64,000 nucleotides of DNA, taken from the NCBI RefSeq assembly GCF_019112545.1, contig NW_025064887.1, forward strand, positions 1,160,524-1,224,523, written 5' to 3'. Positions 33,150-45,595 of this stretch are shown one piece after another. The DNA is from Guyanagaster necrorhizus (Eukaryota > Basidiomycota > Agaricomycetes > Agaricales > Physalacriaceae). Both the position numbers and the translations under genes were made by a program. Each line of letters opens with the position of its first letter. Positions within the stretch are counted from its first letter, which is position 1. The notes under the pieces were generated by a model. The model was not told where the DNA came from. It saw only the letters and a program-made list of their open reading frames with translations, and made no database searches.

Positions 33150-35775
33150 TCATGTACTGGGATCGAATGGCGCAAATGCCGCTTTGAAGGCCTGAGCGTC
33201 CGCCTTATCCTCGCCTTCTGAAAGCATGCAAGCTTTCCAGTCTGCACGACTCGGAGTATTCAGGAGATTAACTAGGACCTGCCTATTGGTGAATAACCAT
33301 CAGTAACCTTGACTTCACTTATATGGCGACCATCATACCTTCCGAATTGTATGCTGAAGGGTATATGGTCTTTCATCACATGGACCATCTTCCGGCCATC
33401 CGGTAGGTCAACTCTGAAATAGCTCCCTCGACCATTTGAGCAGGAGGCCAAGGCCTCCTCGGAGTTCTCTTCAAACTCAATACCCAACGACCGTCCTTCA
33501 TTCACAAACATGTCCTCGATCTTGCTTTGAAGCTTAAGCGGCACCGGTATAGCCTGTATATGCGCATGCCCGCCCTTTTGACGCAATCGCGCTACTTCGA
33601 AAAATACAGCTGCCATTTTGTGTTTTCCAAACATGGCTCGGATAGCTGTTTTATACCTTAAAAAAGAGTGCGTGTATGAGACTTTGTCGGCTGCGGTCTC
33701 GCGGTCACACACCTTTCAGTCTCTTCAACGATGGGAACCGCCAAATCATGAGGTATTGTGTTGAATGTGGGATAGTGCGTGATGGGGACGATAAGAACAT
33801 GTCCCCCACCCGGTATATCGACACGATCCGCTGCCGATTGGGTTGGAATTATTTGTCCCTTTGGGAGCGTCACATAGCATTCGGTGCCAATAGAGACGAT
33901 TAAGTGCTTTCTAGAGTGACATTCAGCACCCATTCTGACGTACAAGAAGAAGGAACATACGCCAAGTTGGGATTAGACAAACAAAACCAACACTCGTCGG
34001 CTAGGAAAAAATCAGCTTCGCACCCTTGACAGTGTGAGGGACATACGAGCAAGTTCTCTAGGAGGATGTCCCCTCTTTCCTCCCCGGACGCCACCCGGGC
34101 GCTCATTGGCAACGGGACAATCCTCGATGTAGTGATTTTCGCTTCCACATGCTCGACAAACATATCCTTCTCGAGGTTTTCGGCCACCGGTGTCACCCAC
34201 GGCGTGCCTGGTTGGACAGTCGCGTACAAGGTGCCCTGGCTGGAACACACTTCAGGTAACGACGTGAAAATGAACAGACAATGAAGCCATACCGTGTTAC
34301 AGATCTTGCAAATATAACCTTCAGGGGGTTTGGTCCGTTCTGGACATTGATCGATGAAATGCTGTTCTGAAGCTTAGTAGAATATCAACAAGCTGTAATG
34401 AAAAACTCACGTCGGTTCCCTCGCATCGCCGACATTTGTATCCTGGCGGTGGCTTATCACCATGGTCTGAAAGTATCTTAATCATGCTTTGCATACATAC
34501 GAGTCAGGTAACCACTTACCCACCCGGCTGCGTTTCATCGGTTTTTTTACATCTCCAAAGATGAAGTTCTGGCCATCTGATTCATCAATGCGACGTTTTT
34601 CTGGACGGTAACTGGCCTCTGTAAAAGGGTTTTTGCTTGCATTTGGGGGACGAGCCGTAGGTGCTTTCACTGGTGTATCGGGAGATATGGAGAACGCGTA
34701 GAACCACTAGGCACAGAGTCAGAGGACGTAATACGGAGAATGCAATAGCAACGTACTCTCTGCTTTTTACCGGGGACTGTAAGTCCTCCAAACGCACCAA
34801 GACTCACGAATCGCGATACCCGTCCCTCTTCATCGCTCCAAACGAAGGGTTCCCGTTCCCAGAACATAGGTGGCTGGCCTCCAATTGCGGCAAAGTGGTA
34901 GCGGGGTTTCAATCGACGAACTGTGTCGTCTAAGGCTGGAACGCCGATAGATGCAAGCTCTGGAGATGGCAAACGCACAGCAGACATTTCTGCTATCGAC
35001 CCTGGCCAGACATTGCTGATGAAAATGTCGACAAGCTGCGACGAAGACGAGCCTGCTTGGATAGCAGCTAGGGACTTGTAATTTTGGTTTTGATTTGAGG
35101 AGCCGAGGGTGTTTGAGAGCAACCTCTCCGTGGTTTGAGAGGAAAAGAAAGGCGACACGAAACCCTACCCTGAATTAGCGTGAAAGACGTCGAGTGAGTA
35201 AATTGAACGTACAGGAGCAGCCTCTGATGTTGAATATACTTCAGCATCGTATATTCCACCGAGACAAGCAATTCTGAGACCGTGTGCAGTCGTGACGAGT
35301 CCGGATTTTGCTTGTGGTCCGTGTGAGTGAATGTCGATGCCTCAGACGAACGCACTGCTCACTCAACATGAATACATTTTTGCAGAGCTCTCCTCCCGTC
35401 CTGGAGTATTTCTGGATTACAGCGTCCGGTAAAGGATTGCCTCCTTGCATAATGTAACATTCGATGGGAACTAGCATGCGCGTCAGACAGAAAACGTTGT
35501 TCATGTAGACGGAGGACGTACCTTCAATCTTGCCGTCCAGTAGTTGCATCATTTCGTCCTCATCGTCAACAGTATCCTTTGGTGGCCCGAAAAAATCGCC
35601 AATGCAGAGGACAAAATCGAACTTTCCATGTTTCGAGTCGATTGATTTCACTTTGCTGAAGAGGTCGCGGATGAAGCCTGCTGCAGCACCAACTGTTAGA
35701 CTATCAATGTTGGCATAAACGACGAGAAGAGTAAAAGCAGAAGCAGGCTTACACTTTTACAGGCGTAGTAGACAT
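33150..35775 (-). CDS. Drn1 / CWF19L1-like protein (metallophosphatase-like, CCHC, CwfJ domains)
   Basis: Member of the CWF19-like family; yeast Drn1 assists the lariat debranching enzyme Dbr1, and the family is tied to late spliceosomes. ATG 35775 (MSTTPVKV), stop TGA 33150-33152. Order: an N-terminal calcineurin-like fold (FDFVLCIGDFFGPP, ECYIMQGG, GLRIACLGGIYDAE, VDIFISNVWP), FAAIGGQPPMFWEREPFVW, then FVSLGAFG; a middle linker with a basic stretch (KKPMKRSRVG); CCHC zinc knuckles (GHLVRDCP; CRACGSENHYIEDCP); and the CwfJ C-terminal domains (ADECWFCLSNPNLAKHLIVS, LIVPITHYPT, KGGHAHIQAIPVP, YFRVDLPDGRKMVH, FGRQVLVNLLNTP). It is fitting to find it in a genome with so many short introns, though that link is inference. 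Convergent to the aminotransferase, with its 5' side facing the transposon block. Confidence 0.9.
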
Positions 35776-36170
35776 CTTGGAAGCAGATTTGAGGACGCCA
35801 GCGGCGCGGTCAGTGTTGGGACCCACTCATTTAGGCAATGCTAGCCGTCGGCATCTCACTTCTGACTTTCGTCTCTATCTTCTATGGCTGCTCTTTTTAC
35901 GTTTTTGGCCTCGTTATCCGAGTATTGAAAGTACATCAATCGAATCCGAGCAGATATCGCCATTTGCACATGACAACAAAGATACAAGCAACAGTTACGG
36001 GCGTAGAACTTAACCCGAGTTCAACAAAAGTTCGCAACTCTCTGCAACCAGCATGATTCACCCCCGAGTTTTTGTCTTGAATTCCTTCACCCACCAATCC
36101 ATCATCAAACATGTCGATAATTCAATCAACAACAATTTGAGATGGTTTACGCCTAGTAAAGAACACCGAT
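35776..36170. other. 5' flank of the Drn1-like gene, edge of the CpG-poor block
   Basis: About 400 bases of normal composition. A plus-strand open frame at 35838-36056 (72 codons, MLAVGISLLTFVSIFYG) contains one hydrophobic stretch, but nothing else supports it. CpG sites become very rare from about 36200 on. Confidence 0.35.
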
Positions 36171-36199
36171 TTGCTTCAAGCTCAATCATCGGTGTCAGA

Positions 36200-37440
36200 A
36201 TACAGAAGGAATACAAGGGGACATGAACCATACTTGATTGTCAAAGTGCATGAAATCAATGTTGAGAGTGGTCAGAGTGGCTGCTCAGGTGGAAAGCATG
36301 AGTGAAAATGATAGATGAGGGATTTCTGAAAGCCTGGAAGTATATTGTACTGATAGTAAAGGAGATGAGGTTTGATAGTGAGGACAGAATTACAGGAAGG
36401 GCAGGATCATTGCACACTCATTTAAAGCATGAGCAGCTGACCAGAGCGACCAATTTTGCTTTCATCAATCCTTAAGGACTTTACAGGCAGAGCAATGGAT
36501 GACAATGGAAATGAGACTACAAAAGTGCTTGTTATTAGAAGGAAGCATCAAAACAACATGGCAAAACAGATGAATGCATGACTGGGATGTAGGTATGAAT
36601 GAATGAATCTTGTAATATTTGACTTCATGTCACTGATGTCATCTTGAAAAAGAATGTATTTATCTATAGCAGAAGTAGAAATAGATGCAGTAGGAGAGGG
36701 AGGATAAACTGTCTGAGAGCAAGAGGCTCAAGTATTAGCAGTGTCATTCATCTGAGAAGGTATATCCTGTAAATCTGTATAAGCATGAACATATTGAATT
36801 ATGGATATAGAGGAGAAGGAGGAAAGTATATTGTACAACCATCTGTAAAGAGACTGAGCAGGTGATGCAGAAGGAGATGGTGTATGAAGGGCCATTTGAA
36901 AGAAGTGAATAGCATTATAATGATCAGACCAAGGTGAAAATTGGTCAGAATGAGAATCAACTCTCTGAAAAGTAAAGTGGTAAGTATTAATCCATATAAT
37001 TTGCCATACAAAATATGAAAGATAGAGTGAAGGAAAAGAGAAAGTGCATAGAATAGAGATGCATGGATACTGGTGAAAATGATAAATGCAGAATGGCCAA
37101 AAGAGAGATTGAGAGAGACCATAGAAGCATCAGAAATAAGGACATGATTGAGAATGTTGAGAACAGAAACAGAGTTGAAGATATTCTGAACAAGAGAAAA
37201 AACTTGCTGTTCCATAGATGCTTATTGCTGCTAGTGGAGGATAACAAGAAAAAGGTCTCTGTGTAATAGATGACATATGGATAGGCCATTGAATACCTGC
37301 AATAGCTGATCCCATGCAGAAAAGGTAGATGAGAGGCTTCAGCCAAGGGTTAGCACTGACAGAGATGGCACTAGTGGCTCATCTTTATAGACAAAGTAGA
37401 GCTCCATATTGACAGAGATTGTGGGTGTCTCAAGATCCAT
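36200..37440. repeat. Left flank of the transposon: older CpG-poor, AT-rich repeat-like sequence
   Basis: About 1.2 kb nearly free of CpG and rich in TG/CA, like the retrotransposon next to it but outside its LTR and target duplication. Long open frames on the minus strand (36799-37346) are hydrophobic Leu/Ser/Phe runs typical of such composition, so I do not call a gene. It is probably an old element that was later hit by the LTR retrotransposon. Confidence 0.5.
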
Positions 37441-37445
37441 GCAGA

Positions 37446-37911
37446 TGTTAGGCTCAAGTCACATGTGATCAACTAACACATGATAAACCAACATGGCTTC
37501 ATGTTTGAGCCTTCCATTAGAGTCCACTTTATGTGTTGTTTGTTGATTCCCTGTGCTTCAAGGTGTTGTGTGATTAGCATGAGAGTAGAATGAGGATATA
37601 TAAACTTTAGCTCAAAGCTGGGTTTTTACCAGTGAGAGTAAGCTTCTTTAAATACAAAATGAGGTTTGCTAATAATACTACCTACTTATTGTATGTTTCT
37701 CTGTTTCTATGCTCATTGTCCTGAGGCATCATTACTATACATAAAAGGTCAGCTGTATGTTATTAGGCAATGCTGTTGCATTGGAAGACAATGACAGACT
37801 TGGCCAGTTGTGATGACTAAGCCTTGTCCTATAGTCCTAAGTGCTTGTTCTGGTGCTCTGACTAAGCATAAATAGGGGTTATAGCAGCAAAAGAAATAGA
37901 AAATCATAATA
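37446..37911 (-). repeat. 3' LTR of the retrotransposon (left copy)
   Basis: 466 bp, TGTTAGGCTC to the TAATA at 37907-37911. Contains no CpG. Holds the same TTAGCTCAAAGCT (37607-37619) and TTTAAATA elements as the right copy. Offset to the right copy is a constant 7679 bases. Confidence 0.92.
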
Positions 37912-37914
37912 TTA

Positions 37915-37924
37915 CCCTCTTCTT
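37915..37924 (-). other. Polypurine tract
   Basis: Read on the minus strand, AAGAAGAGGG sits directly before the 3' LTR, the place where plus-strand DNA synthesis is primed. Confidence 0.65.
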
Positions 37925-40900
37925 AAGACCATCATTCCGATAGCTTAATTTAGGGATAGTTTATAATCATATATGGCTTCATCAGCATTCATTAGTTTCT
38001 CATTGACTCATTGATTGGATTCTAGTCCATAGCCTTTCCAACTGACCAGATAGTTGACTGTAATTGTTGATTCTCCTCCTTTCACCTTTATTTTTTATAG
38101 TTTATAGTTTAAAACTTGATCAACTTTATAATGTTTCTCATCATCAATAAGATTTGGTGGTGATAGAGACAGTCATTCCTGATTAGAGAATGCAGATGTG
38201 ATGTAGAGTGTCAATAATGTCTCATTGAAGACATCATGAATCTTCCATGCAACAGGTAGACAAAGTTTGTATATGCTGACTCTGACTTTCAAGGTTATAA
38301 AGAAGGGTCTGATGTGCTTGTCAGTCAATTTATGTTTGGATCATGGCAAATGGAGGTTGGTGGTGTCCAACCAGACCTTGTCATTGATGGCATAATTATA
38401 AGCCACCTAATGGTATTTGTCATACTGGGTTTTCATGGCTTTGGCCACTTTTTCAAAAGCAGCCTCTGTTTCTTTATGGATTTTTATCATGGTAGCTGCA
38501 AAGTCACCAGATGCTGGAGTAGTTGTTCGATATCATTCAGTTTACACAACATTAGAGTATCGACTGTAATTAATGAAAAATAGGGTTTTTCCTGTTGCTG
38601 AGTGTATCTGGTTATTGTGCTGAAAGACAGCAAGAGCTAGCCATTCTATTCAATTATTTTGTCAATAGTTTATGAAGAGACAAAGGTATTTTTCTACTTC
38701 TTGGTTTATGCACTCTGTCTGCCTATCAGTTTGGGGATGATAAGCAGTTGATACATTGCATTTGATGAAAAGAAGATGATAGAGGTCATCAAGGAATTTT
38801 GAGATGAATTAGGGCCTGCGATCAGAGATGACCACTTATGGCATGTCATATTTGATATAAACTTTATCTCATAAGATTTTTGCCCACTCTTCAGAAGTTA
38901 ATTCAGTAGAACAGACAATGAGAATGATTGCTTTTGAGAAGTGGTCAACTATAATAAGGATTGCATCATAGCCATTGCAGTCAGAGAGGCCAGTGATCAT
39001 GTCAACTGAGATATGGGTCCAGAGTGATGATGGGATTTTGTTCAGGTAAAGTGGTGCTGCTCAAGCTTGAGTTGATGATTTGCTGTGCTGATAGACTTCA
39101 CATGTTTTGACATATGTAGTGATATCATTTCTCATTTTGAGTCATTAATATTCTCATAAGACTAGTTTCTTCATCTTGGCTATGCCAGAGTGTCCAGCCA
39201 TGGCATGGTCATGGCAGATGGCTATGATCTTGCTGCATAATGTTTAGTCCCACAGAATATAGATCTGTTCATTATAACAGATTAATCCCTCTTTCTTCAT
39301 CATTCCTCACTCATGATTGAGAGATGAGGCTACTTATTGATCCTATTTGTGGTTGTTCTGAGTTGCACTTTTAATGCATTCATGGATCTCTTCCTCTATT
39401 GGCATTATCATGGTCCTGAAATGTTTAGGCTATAATAATGTTACTCTCTCATTGTCTGTCTCCCTCTGATCATGATCTGTCTATTGGCTCAAGAGATCAG
39501 CCTTCTTGTTTGCTATACCAGCTTTATAATAGAGCATGTACTAATATTAGCTGAGCTCCATAACCCATCTGGCTTGCTGGTGGTTCAGTTTCTGCAGTTG
39601 TTGAAAGTATTGTAAGTTTTGATGATCAGTCCAGATTTCAAAGACCTCCATTACCCCAATGAGATAATGTCATCATTCTTTCAGGGTGAGCATAATGGCA
39701 AGGAGTTCCTTATCATAGATCTCATAATTTCACTTGATGATTGTGAGTGTCTTGGATAGGAATATGACAAGGCACCACTTCTTATCCTGTTCCTGAGATA
39801 GGATGGCCCTGATTGCTCTCTTGCTTGAGTCAGCTTTGACTCTAAACTTCTCTTCCTGTATGGGGATGGCAAGTACAATGTCTTTGGCTAACTGTCTTTT
39901 CAGGTCATTGAAAGCTGTTTGTTGAGAGAGACCTCACACCCAAGGGGCATTGCTGGTTAGTTGTGTCATAGGCTAGACAATCTTGCTGTAGTCTTGGATA
40001 AATCATTGGTAGAAGTTAGTGAATCCAAGAAATGATTGTAACTCCTTCTTTTTGATTGGTTCCAGCCATTCAGTTACTCTTGCTACTTTGATGGAGTCTA
40101 TCTGAATACTTCTCTCACTTATAATGACTCTGAGGTACTCAGTTTCAAGTATCTTGAATTCATATTTTTTAACTTTGAAAAACAATTTATGTTTCCTCAT
40201 AAGGGCTAGTACCTATCATACCAGTTTTCTATACTCTTCTTTGGTTCTTAACATGATTAAAATATCATTGAGGTAGATGGTGACTTTTCTAGTGATGGTG
40301 AGATCCTTGAATATGTTGTTCATCATTCATTGGAATGTTGCCAGAGAGTTAGTGAGTCTAAAAAACATGACTGTTGGTTCAAATAGTCTCTAGTTTATTT
40401 GGAATGCTGCTTTCCATTCGTTGCCTTCTTTGATTCAAATATTGTTATATCCCCACTGGACATCAAGTTTGGTGTAATATTTGGCACTTCAGAGTTTGTC
40501 CATTAACTCTGAGATTAATGGAAGTAGATATTAGTTCTTGGTTGTCATCTTGTTAAGCTTTCAATAGTCTTGGACCAGTCAAAGCTTGCTGTCTTTCTTT
40601 TTGACAAAGAAAAATAGTGATGCCATAGGAGATTTTAAGAGTCTAATGTGTCTGCTTGACAAGTTCTCATCTAGAAACTTATCAAGCTCTTGCTGCTTGT
40701 TGTTTCTCAGTGAGTATGTTTTGCAGTCTAGGTTAGCGCTCACATTTAGGATTAGTTCAATCATATAATCTCATAGTTTTAGCTCCAGTAGTTTGTCAAA
40801 GCTTTCTTTCTCAAATAGGTCCTTGAAGTCTCATGCCCATTCAGGTACTATTTCTTCAAAGATCCTCTCCTCCCTCTTCTCATTGGCTTTAGTGATGAGG

Positions 40901-43900
40901 TTATTGGCATGGTGGATTGCATGAATGCATAGTTCATATTGTAGATCAACAGCAAGAATAGTTTCTCTGTCTTTCATCTCCTCATCCCATCAGTCCTCCA
41001 GATCATTATCGGGCAGTTCAAAGGGGATTTTCCAACACCGGCATCTTACAGATGTGATTTATCTGATCTTTCAGTTAATCAGTGAGTTATAACATATGAG
41101 CCAGTCATGATTGAGGAAGATCTCCTTAGTTTCAAGATCTGTGACTACTAAGTCAATTTATTCAGAATGATTGCCAATCATGAGCCTAAGCTCTACAAAC
41201 TCAGTAATTGAACTGACTTGGTTCTTAGTTCCATCAGTATTGTAGACTGAGATCAAGGCTACAGTGGTCTGAGTTGGAAGTTTATGCTTGCTGATGAAAG
41301 CTCAGTTTATGAAACTCTCTGTGCACCCACTGTCGATAAGTGCTGTTACTGCATGAATGGATCAAGTCATAAAGGTCTTGATTTGTGCTTTCATAAGCAG
41401 GTCTCGCTCAGTTGTTTTGGACCAATGAATGAACTTTTATGGTCCTTGAAGTTCATCAAGCCATTTCAGGGCTTGGCACCATTTGGACTTCTTCATCCCT
41501 TTTACCATTTTGTCAATTACTTCTTTAGCCTGGATATGATAGATCCAATTTTTTAATATGGCCTTTGCCATTACTTTGTCTTTAGTGTTCTTAATTGCTC
41601 TCCAGGTCCATTCAGTGTTAAATGGTTTGAGCCAAGTATTGAAGCTCTCTGCCTCTGTTCGGTCTGAGGGTGCTTGAGTTTTCTTTTGTGATTTTTTGGT
41701 GTGTGAGTTAAAGTCTTAGGGTATATTCAAATGCTCTGATGTAGTAGGCATAGAGGTAACTATAGAGATTTTATCAGTCTGACTAGCAGCTGGTAATTGC
41801 ATACTATAAATGTCTTTAGCTGGTACAGTGGAATTGCTCACTGATCAGCCCTCTCTTTTATCTCCTCCACTTTCATCTCTATGTCAAGTCTCTCTTCTTC
41901 TTCTTGTAATTCAGTGATCTGAGCTCATATATCTTCTCGAGTCCACTTTTTCTTCAGGCAGTCCTTGGCTATATGGCCTTTCTGTCTGCAGTTGAAGCAT
42001 TTGCTCTTCTTCTTTATCCAATCAATGTCTATTGGTTTTTCAGATCTGATATATGTCATGCCAGTCCTGGTCTTCTGCATCCTGTAGATGGAGACCATTG
42101 AGAGTCCTGATGATTTCCCAGCAGTTTGCTCTGACTTATTTGAGATTGGTGGTATTGGCTTCTTAGTGTAGTCTTATAATGTCGATGATTCTGCTTTCTG
42201 TCTTTGTTGTTCCCTATATATTTTAATGATTCATTCTTTCTATTCATCATATCTGACTGGCATCAATACCTTGACACCAATTGTGGAGATCATCATAATG
42301 TATGAGAGAGAGACTCTTCTCTTAAGGGCCTCAACCATTCATCCATTGTTTGTTATATCATCTCAAATTTCAGCAAGCTTTGTGAGGTATTCCAGCTCAT
42401 CGAAATAGTCTGTAGCTGCTTTATCTCCCATCTTGCACTTCTTGATTTTTTGCTTGTGAACTTCTTATATCACTAGATTGATGGATTTGTCATTTAACAT
42501 CTGTTTAAATATTGGCCATGAGAGATACTGATAATGCTCCTGAGTTGATGATCAGAAGTTCAAAGAGATTAGGATCCACCAAGTCTTAGCCTTCTCCTCA
42601 AGATAGGAGGTGATGAATACAACCTTGTTCATGTCTGAGCCAAGATATCCAATATACACTTCAAAGTACTGTTTGCAATCAACCAGAAATCAGTCAATAT
42701 CATCCAAGGCTTTCAAAGTAGGTCAGATTGGCATTGTAACACAGTGGCATTCTCAGGTAGTGCACCTATTGAGTTGGACCACTCTGAGAATGGAGGTCGA
42801 CTCCACTCATGTGAGGGCCCAGAGAATGAATGAAGAGAGTGGTCATCAGTAACTGGACTTCCTTTTGGGGTAATATCCTTTTAGATAATTACTCCATCTT
42901 ATATAGTAAACCTAAGGCAAATAGCCTCAGGGTCATCTCACATTGGTTCTTTTTCTGTGCCACTCATTTCTGCCTGATTGGAGAGTGGTTGCCTGCCAAG
43001 AAGTCAGCTTCTCTTGCTAGTCCAGGAGTTTCAGAATCCTTTATGCCATAGTGTCAAAGGATTTGGCTGAGATCAGATTCTAGTGAATCAAGTTGCCACA
43101 CTTCAAATTGACAGATTCATTGTTTCAGCCCAACTTTAGATGGACAGTGTTATGTATATAGCCTGTTTTGATGTAATGGGGGGGAATTGCAGTATTAGTT
43201 TTGGCTGTGTTTGGTATGAGAGAATCAGCTGAAGCAGATCCTCTGGATGCCATCGGCCATATTCTTCCTAGGCATACTTGGTTGCAGCATATTGTAGAAT
43301 GTCTGGTTTTTCAGTATCATCTGCATACTTATATTTTTGTCCTAAGAATATAACCCTCCAGTGGGCATCCCTCTATAAGAAGAGCATTTATTGCTCATAT
43401 AGTCCTTGATACTCTTTTCTTCTCTCCCTCTTGATTTCTTCTTTTAGTACTTCTTTATCAGTTTCTTTGCCAGTGTATTCCATGAATTGTTCAAGTTTAA
43501 AGGGCTCTTCACTATCCTTTTTGTCACTCTCATCTCTGCTGTCCTCTGCCTTGAGGAGAGAACTGACAAGCAGATCATAGATGAATGGTATGGCTGGTCT
43601 GAGTGTCACCAAAGAGTTCATTGTTGACTCTGGTGCTGGGCCTGGCAGTGCTCAGGTCAGGTCCAAGGGTTGCTGTTCAAATGGGGATGTCTTTGAGTCT
43701 GTTATAATGTGTTCCACTGCACACTCTTGTTCTCTTCAGTTCCTAGCTATAAAGGCCAAAGTTTCATTGGAATCCTGAATCAAGGAACTGATGAGTGACT
43801 TGACTCTCCAAGAACCAGCAGAGAGCTTAGTTGGAGATGTGGGCATTGTCTGGTACTTGAAGCCTATAGGCTCTAAGAACAGAGTTGGTATCGAAGGAGA

Positions 43901-45100
43901 TAGTGTCTGTTCTGGCAGGATACTAGAGGGAGGGGAAGCAATTTTCTTCTGCAGTTCAACCTCTTCTAATAGCCTCACTTCTGGTGATAGCACTTTCTGG
44001 TCCAGCCCATGGGTCAGATTCTGAGTTAGATTCTCTGAAAGAAGATCTTAAGGAGTCAGTTCGAAGCCTGTATCAGCTGAGAGAGGCTGATTCCAACCTC
44101 TCAGCCTCTTTTTATTATTGTTGCTGCTGCCCTTATCTGTCATACTCTGCTTCTTTATATTCTTGCTGTGTCTCTGCTTAAATATAGTCAGCGAGCTTTT
44201 CTTGAGCTTGCTGTATCTCTGCTTGGTGGGCCTGATTCTGCTGTTGCTGCTGTACTGTATTGTTATAGTCAAAAAGGACTATAAAGTCTTAATCTGGGAA
44301 GACTTGCCATATGATTCTGTCTCACACAATCCTTCCTCTGACACTGGCCATCCCATCTTCTGGCTAGCTTCTAATATGAAGGTTGTTATAAGAGTCCTCT
44401 GTCACAGTGATAGTGAGCTCTACATTCATAAAATCCTGATGGATAGTTCGTCTATAGAGGTCATTAAGCTCTAGCCTGCTGATAGATGGGCTTGGCTCAG
44501 AGATGATGTAGAGAGAGCTGTAAGGGGAGTTGGAGGTCATCCAGGGTCTCGAAGCTATCTGAGCAATATCAAGAGAATTTTGAGCATGATTTCCAATTCC
44601 TGGGGTGATCGAAGAGACAGAAGGGCTGGAGGTGGGGACTGGAGGGATATTACTGGAGACCTTCTTGAGGTTCTGGATGATGTTCATTATCCAAAGGTTT
44701 CAGAATCCTATAAAAGCAGAGTTGTAGTCTCTGCTGAGTCATCAAGAAGAGTATCAGGGTCCTTCTTCTTTCTGAAGGCTCTCTGGAGTCAGGTTGCTAT
44801 TCTTAGTTTCTAATACAGATCACTCTTACAGCTGGAAGGACACTCTGATAGAGGCAGGGATATTATGAAAAGAGAGATTTAGGGTTATATTTCAGAGTAT
44901 AGTATGGACTTGTTGAAATGCCTGATAATGCCTGACTATCCAAGCAGTTACTGATTGTCATCTGTGGCAAAGGGTAATGATGGCTAGAAAACCTAGTAGT
45001 GTTCCAATGATAGAAGCTATCAGTTCAAAAAAGTCATGATTGAGATCTGCAGTTGTTGTTGGAGGCATTCAGTTTCTCAGCACAATTGGGCTTGAAAAAG
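37925..45100 (-). pseudogene. Decayed gag-pol of the chromovirus
   Basis: Reading leftwards on the minus strand: a gag region with a CCHC knuckle (CFNCRQKGHIAKDC, about 41958-42000); an aspartic protease (ALIDSGCTESFIN, about 41310-41345); reverse transcriptase (KLDVQWGYNN, TVMFFRLTNSLATFQ, then YLNDI at 40261-40275, where active elements have a second Asp); RNase H (NYEIYDKELLAIMLTLKE, IWTDHQNLQYF); an integrase zinc-binding region (GHSGIAKMKKLVL, TCEVYQ with the second Cys changed) and DDE core (DMITGLSD, VVISDR, QTDRQTECIN); and a chromodomain (YLVSWKGYG, 38027-38052). Many TGA, TAG and TAA codons interrupt it, mostly where CGA or CAG/CAA would be expected. No intact protein can be made. 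Confidence 0.88.
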
Positions 45101-45110
45101 GGAAGGTGAT

Positions 45111-45123
45111 AGCTTTGAGCTAA
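45111..45123 (-). other. Self-priming primer binding site
   Basis: The plus-strand bases AGCTTTGAGCTAA (45111-45123) lie one base inside the 5' LTR border. In the element's sense they read TTAGCTCAAAGCT, which is a perfect 13-nt complement of the segment 45286-45298 inside the LTR. No match to a tRNA 3' end (no TGG start) is seen. This is the arrangement of Tf1/sushi-type elements, in which the 5' end of the RNA folds back as its own primer. Confidence 0.75.
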
Positions 45124-45124
45124 T

Positions 45125-45590
45125 TGTTAGACTCAAGCCACACATAATCAACTAACATGTGATAAACCAACATGGCTTCACATTTGAGCCTTCTGTTAGA
45201 GTCTACTTTATATGTTGTTTGTTGATTCCCTGTGCTTCAAGGTGTTGTGTGATTAGCATGAGAGTAGAATGAGGATATATAAACTTTAGCTCAAAGCTGG
45301 GTTTTCACCAGTGAGAGCAAGCTCCTTTAAATACAAAATGAGGTTTGCTAATAATACTACCTACTTATTGTATGTTTCTCTGTTTTTATGCTCATTGTTC
45401 TGGAGCATCATTACCATACATAAAAGGTCAGCTGTGTGTTGTTAGGCAATGCTGTTGCATTGAAAGACAATGACAGACTTGGCCAGTTGTGATGACTAAG
45501 CCTTGTCCCATAGTCCTAAGTGCTTGTTCTAGTGCCCTGACTAAGCATAAATAGAGGTTGTAGCAGCAAAAGGAATAGAAAATTGTAACA
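45125..45590 (-). repeat. 5' LTR of the retrotransposon (right copy)
   Basis: 466 bp, TGTTAGACTC to GTAACA at 45590, with the terminal inverted pair TGTTA/TAACA intact. No CpG. It contains a TATA-like box and the inferred transcript start. Confidence 0.92.
45298..45333 (-). promoter_or_regulatory. Inferred LTR core promoter and transcript start
   Basis: On the minus strand TATTTAAA (45333-45326) lies 28 bases upstream of AGCTTTGAGCTAA (45298-45286). The spacing fits a TATA box and start site, and the start coincides with the self-primer segment, as expected if the first bases of the RNA prime reverse transcription. A second TATATAA in the LTR points the other way. Confidence 0.55.
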
Positions 45591-45595
45591 GCAGA

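Larger units (their letters stand above)
37441..45595 (-). mobile_element. Complete LTR retrotransposon (Ty3/gypsy chromovirus) with 5-bp target duplication
   Basis: Two 466-bp direct repeats (37446-37911 and 45125-45590) start TGTTA and end TAAYA, and are flanked by a perfect GCAGA duplication (37441-37445 and 45591-45595). The 7.2-kb interior reads gag-pol on the minus strand in the Ty3/gypsy order protease, RT, RNase H, integrase, chromodomain. A purine tract adjoins the left (3') LTR and a self-priming primer site adjoins the right (5') LTR. Every coding part is broken by stops, and the element has almost no CpG. The LTRs differ at about 33 of 466 positions by hand count, all transitions and no indels. 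This is a full-length but dead insertion. Confidence 0.92.

Noticed and set aside
36799..37346. Long overlapping minus-strand frames with hydrophobic, membrane-like sequence
   Set aside because: Two frames overlap on the same strand and both are Leu/Ser/Phe-rich; this follows from the CpG-free, AT-rich composition and no start, intron or domain supports a gene.
43581..44813. Several plus-strand open frames inside the retrotransposon
   Set aside because: They are antisense to the gag region and have no similarity to a known protein; the element's coding sense is clearly minus.
45265..45290. TATATAA in the LTR read on the plus strand as the element's promoter
   Set aside because: The element is coded on the minus strand, where TATTTAAA at 45333-45326 is correctly placed relative to the self-primer segment.
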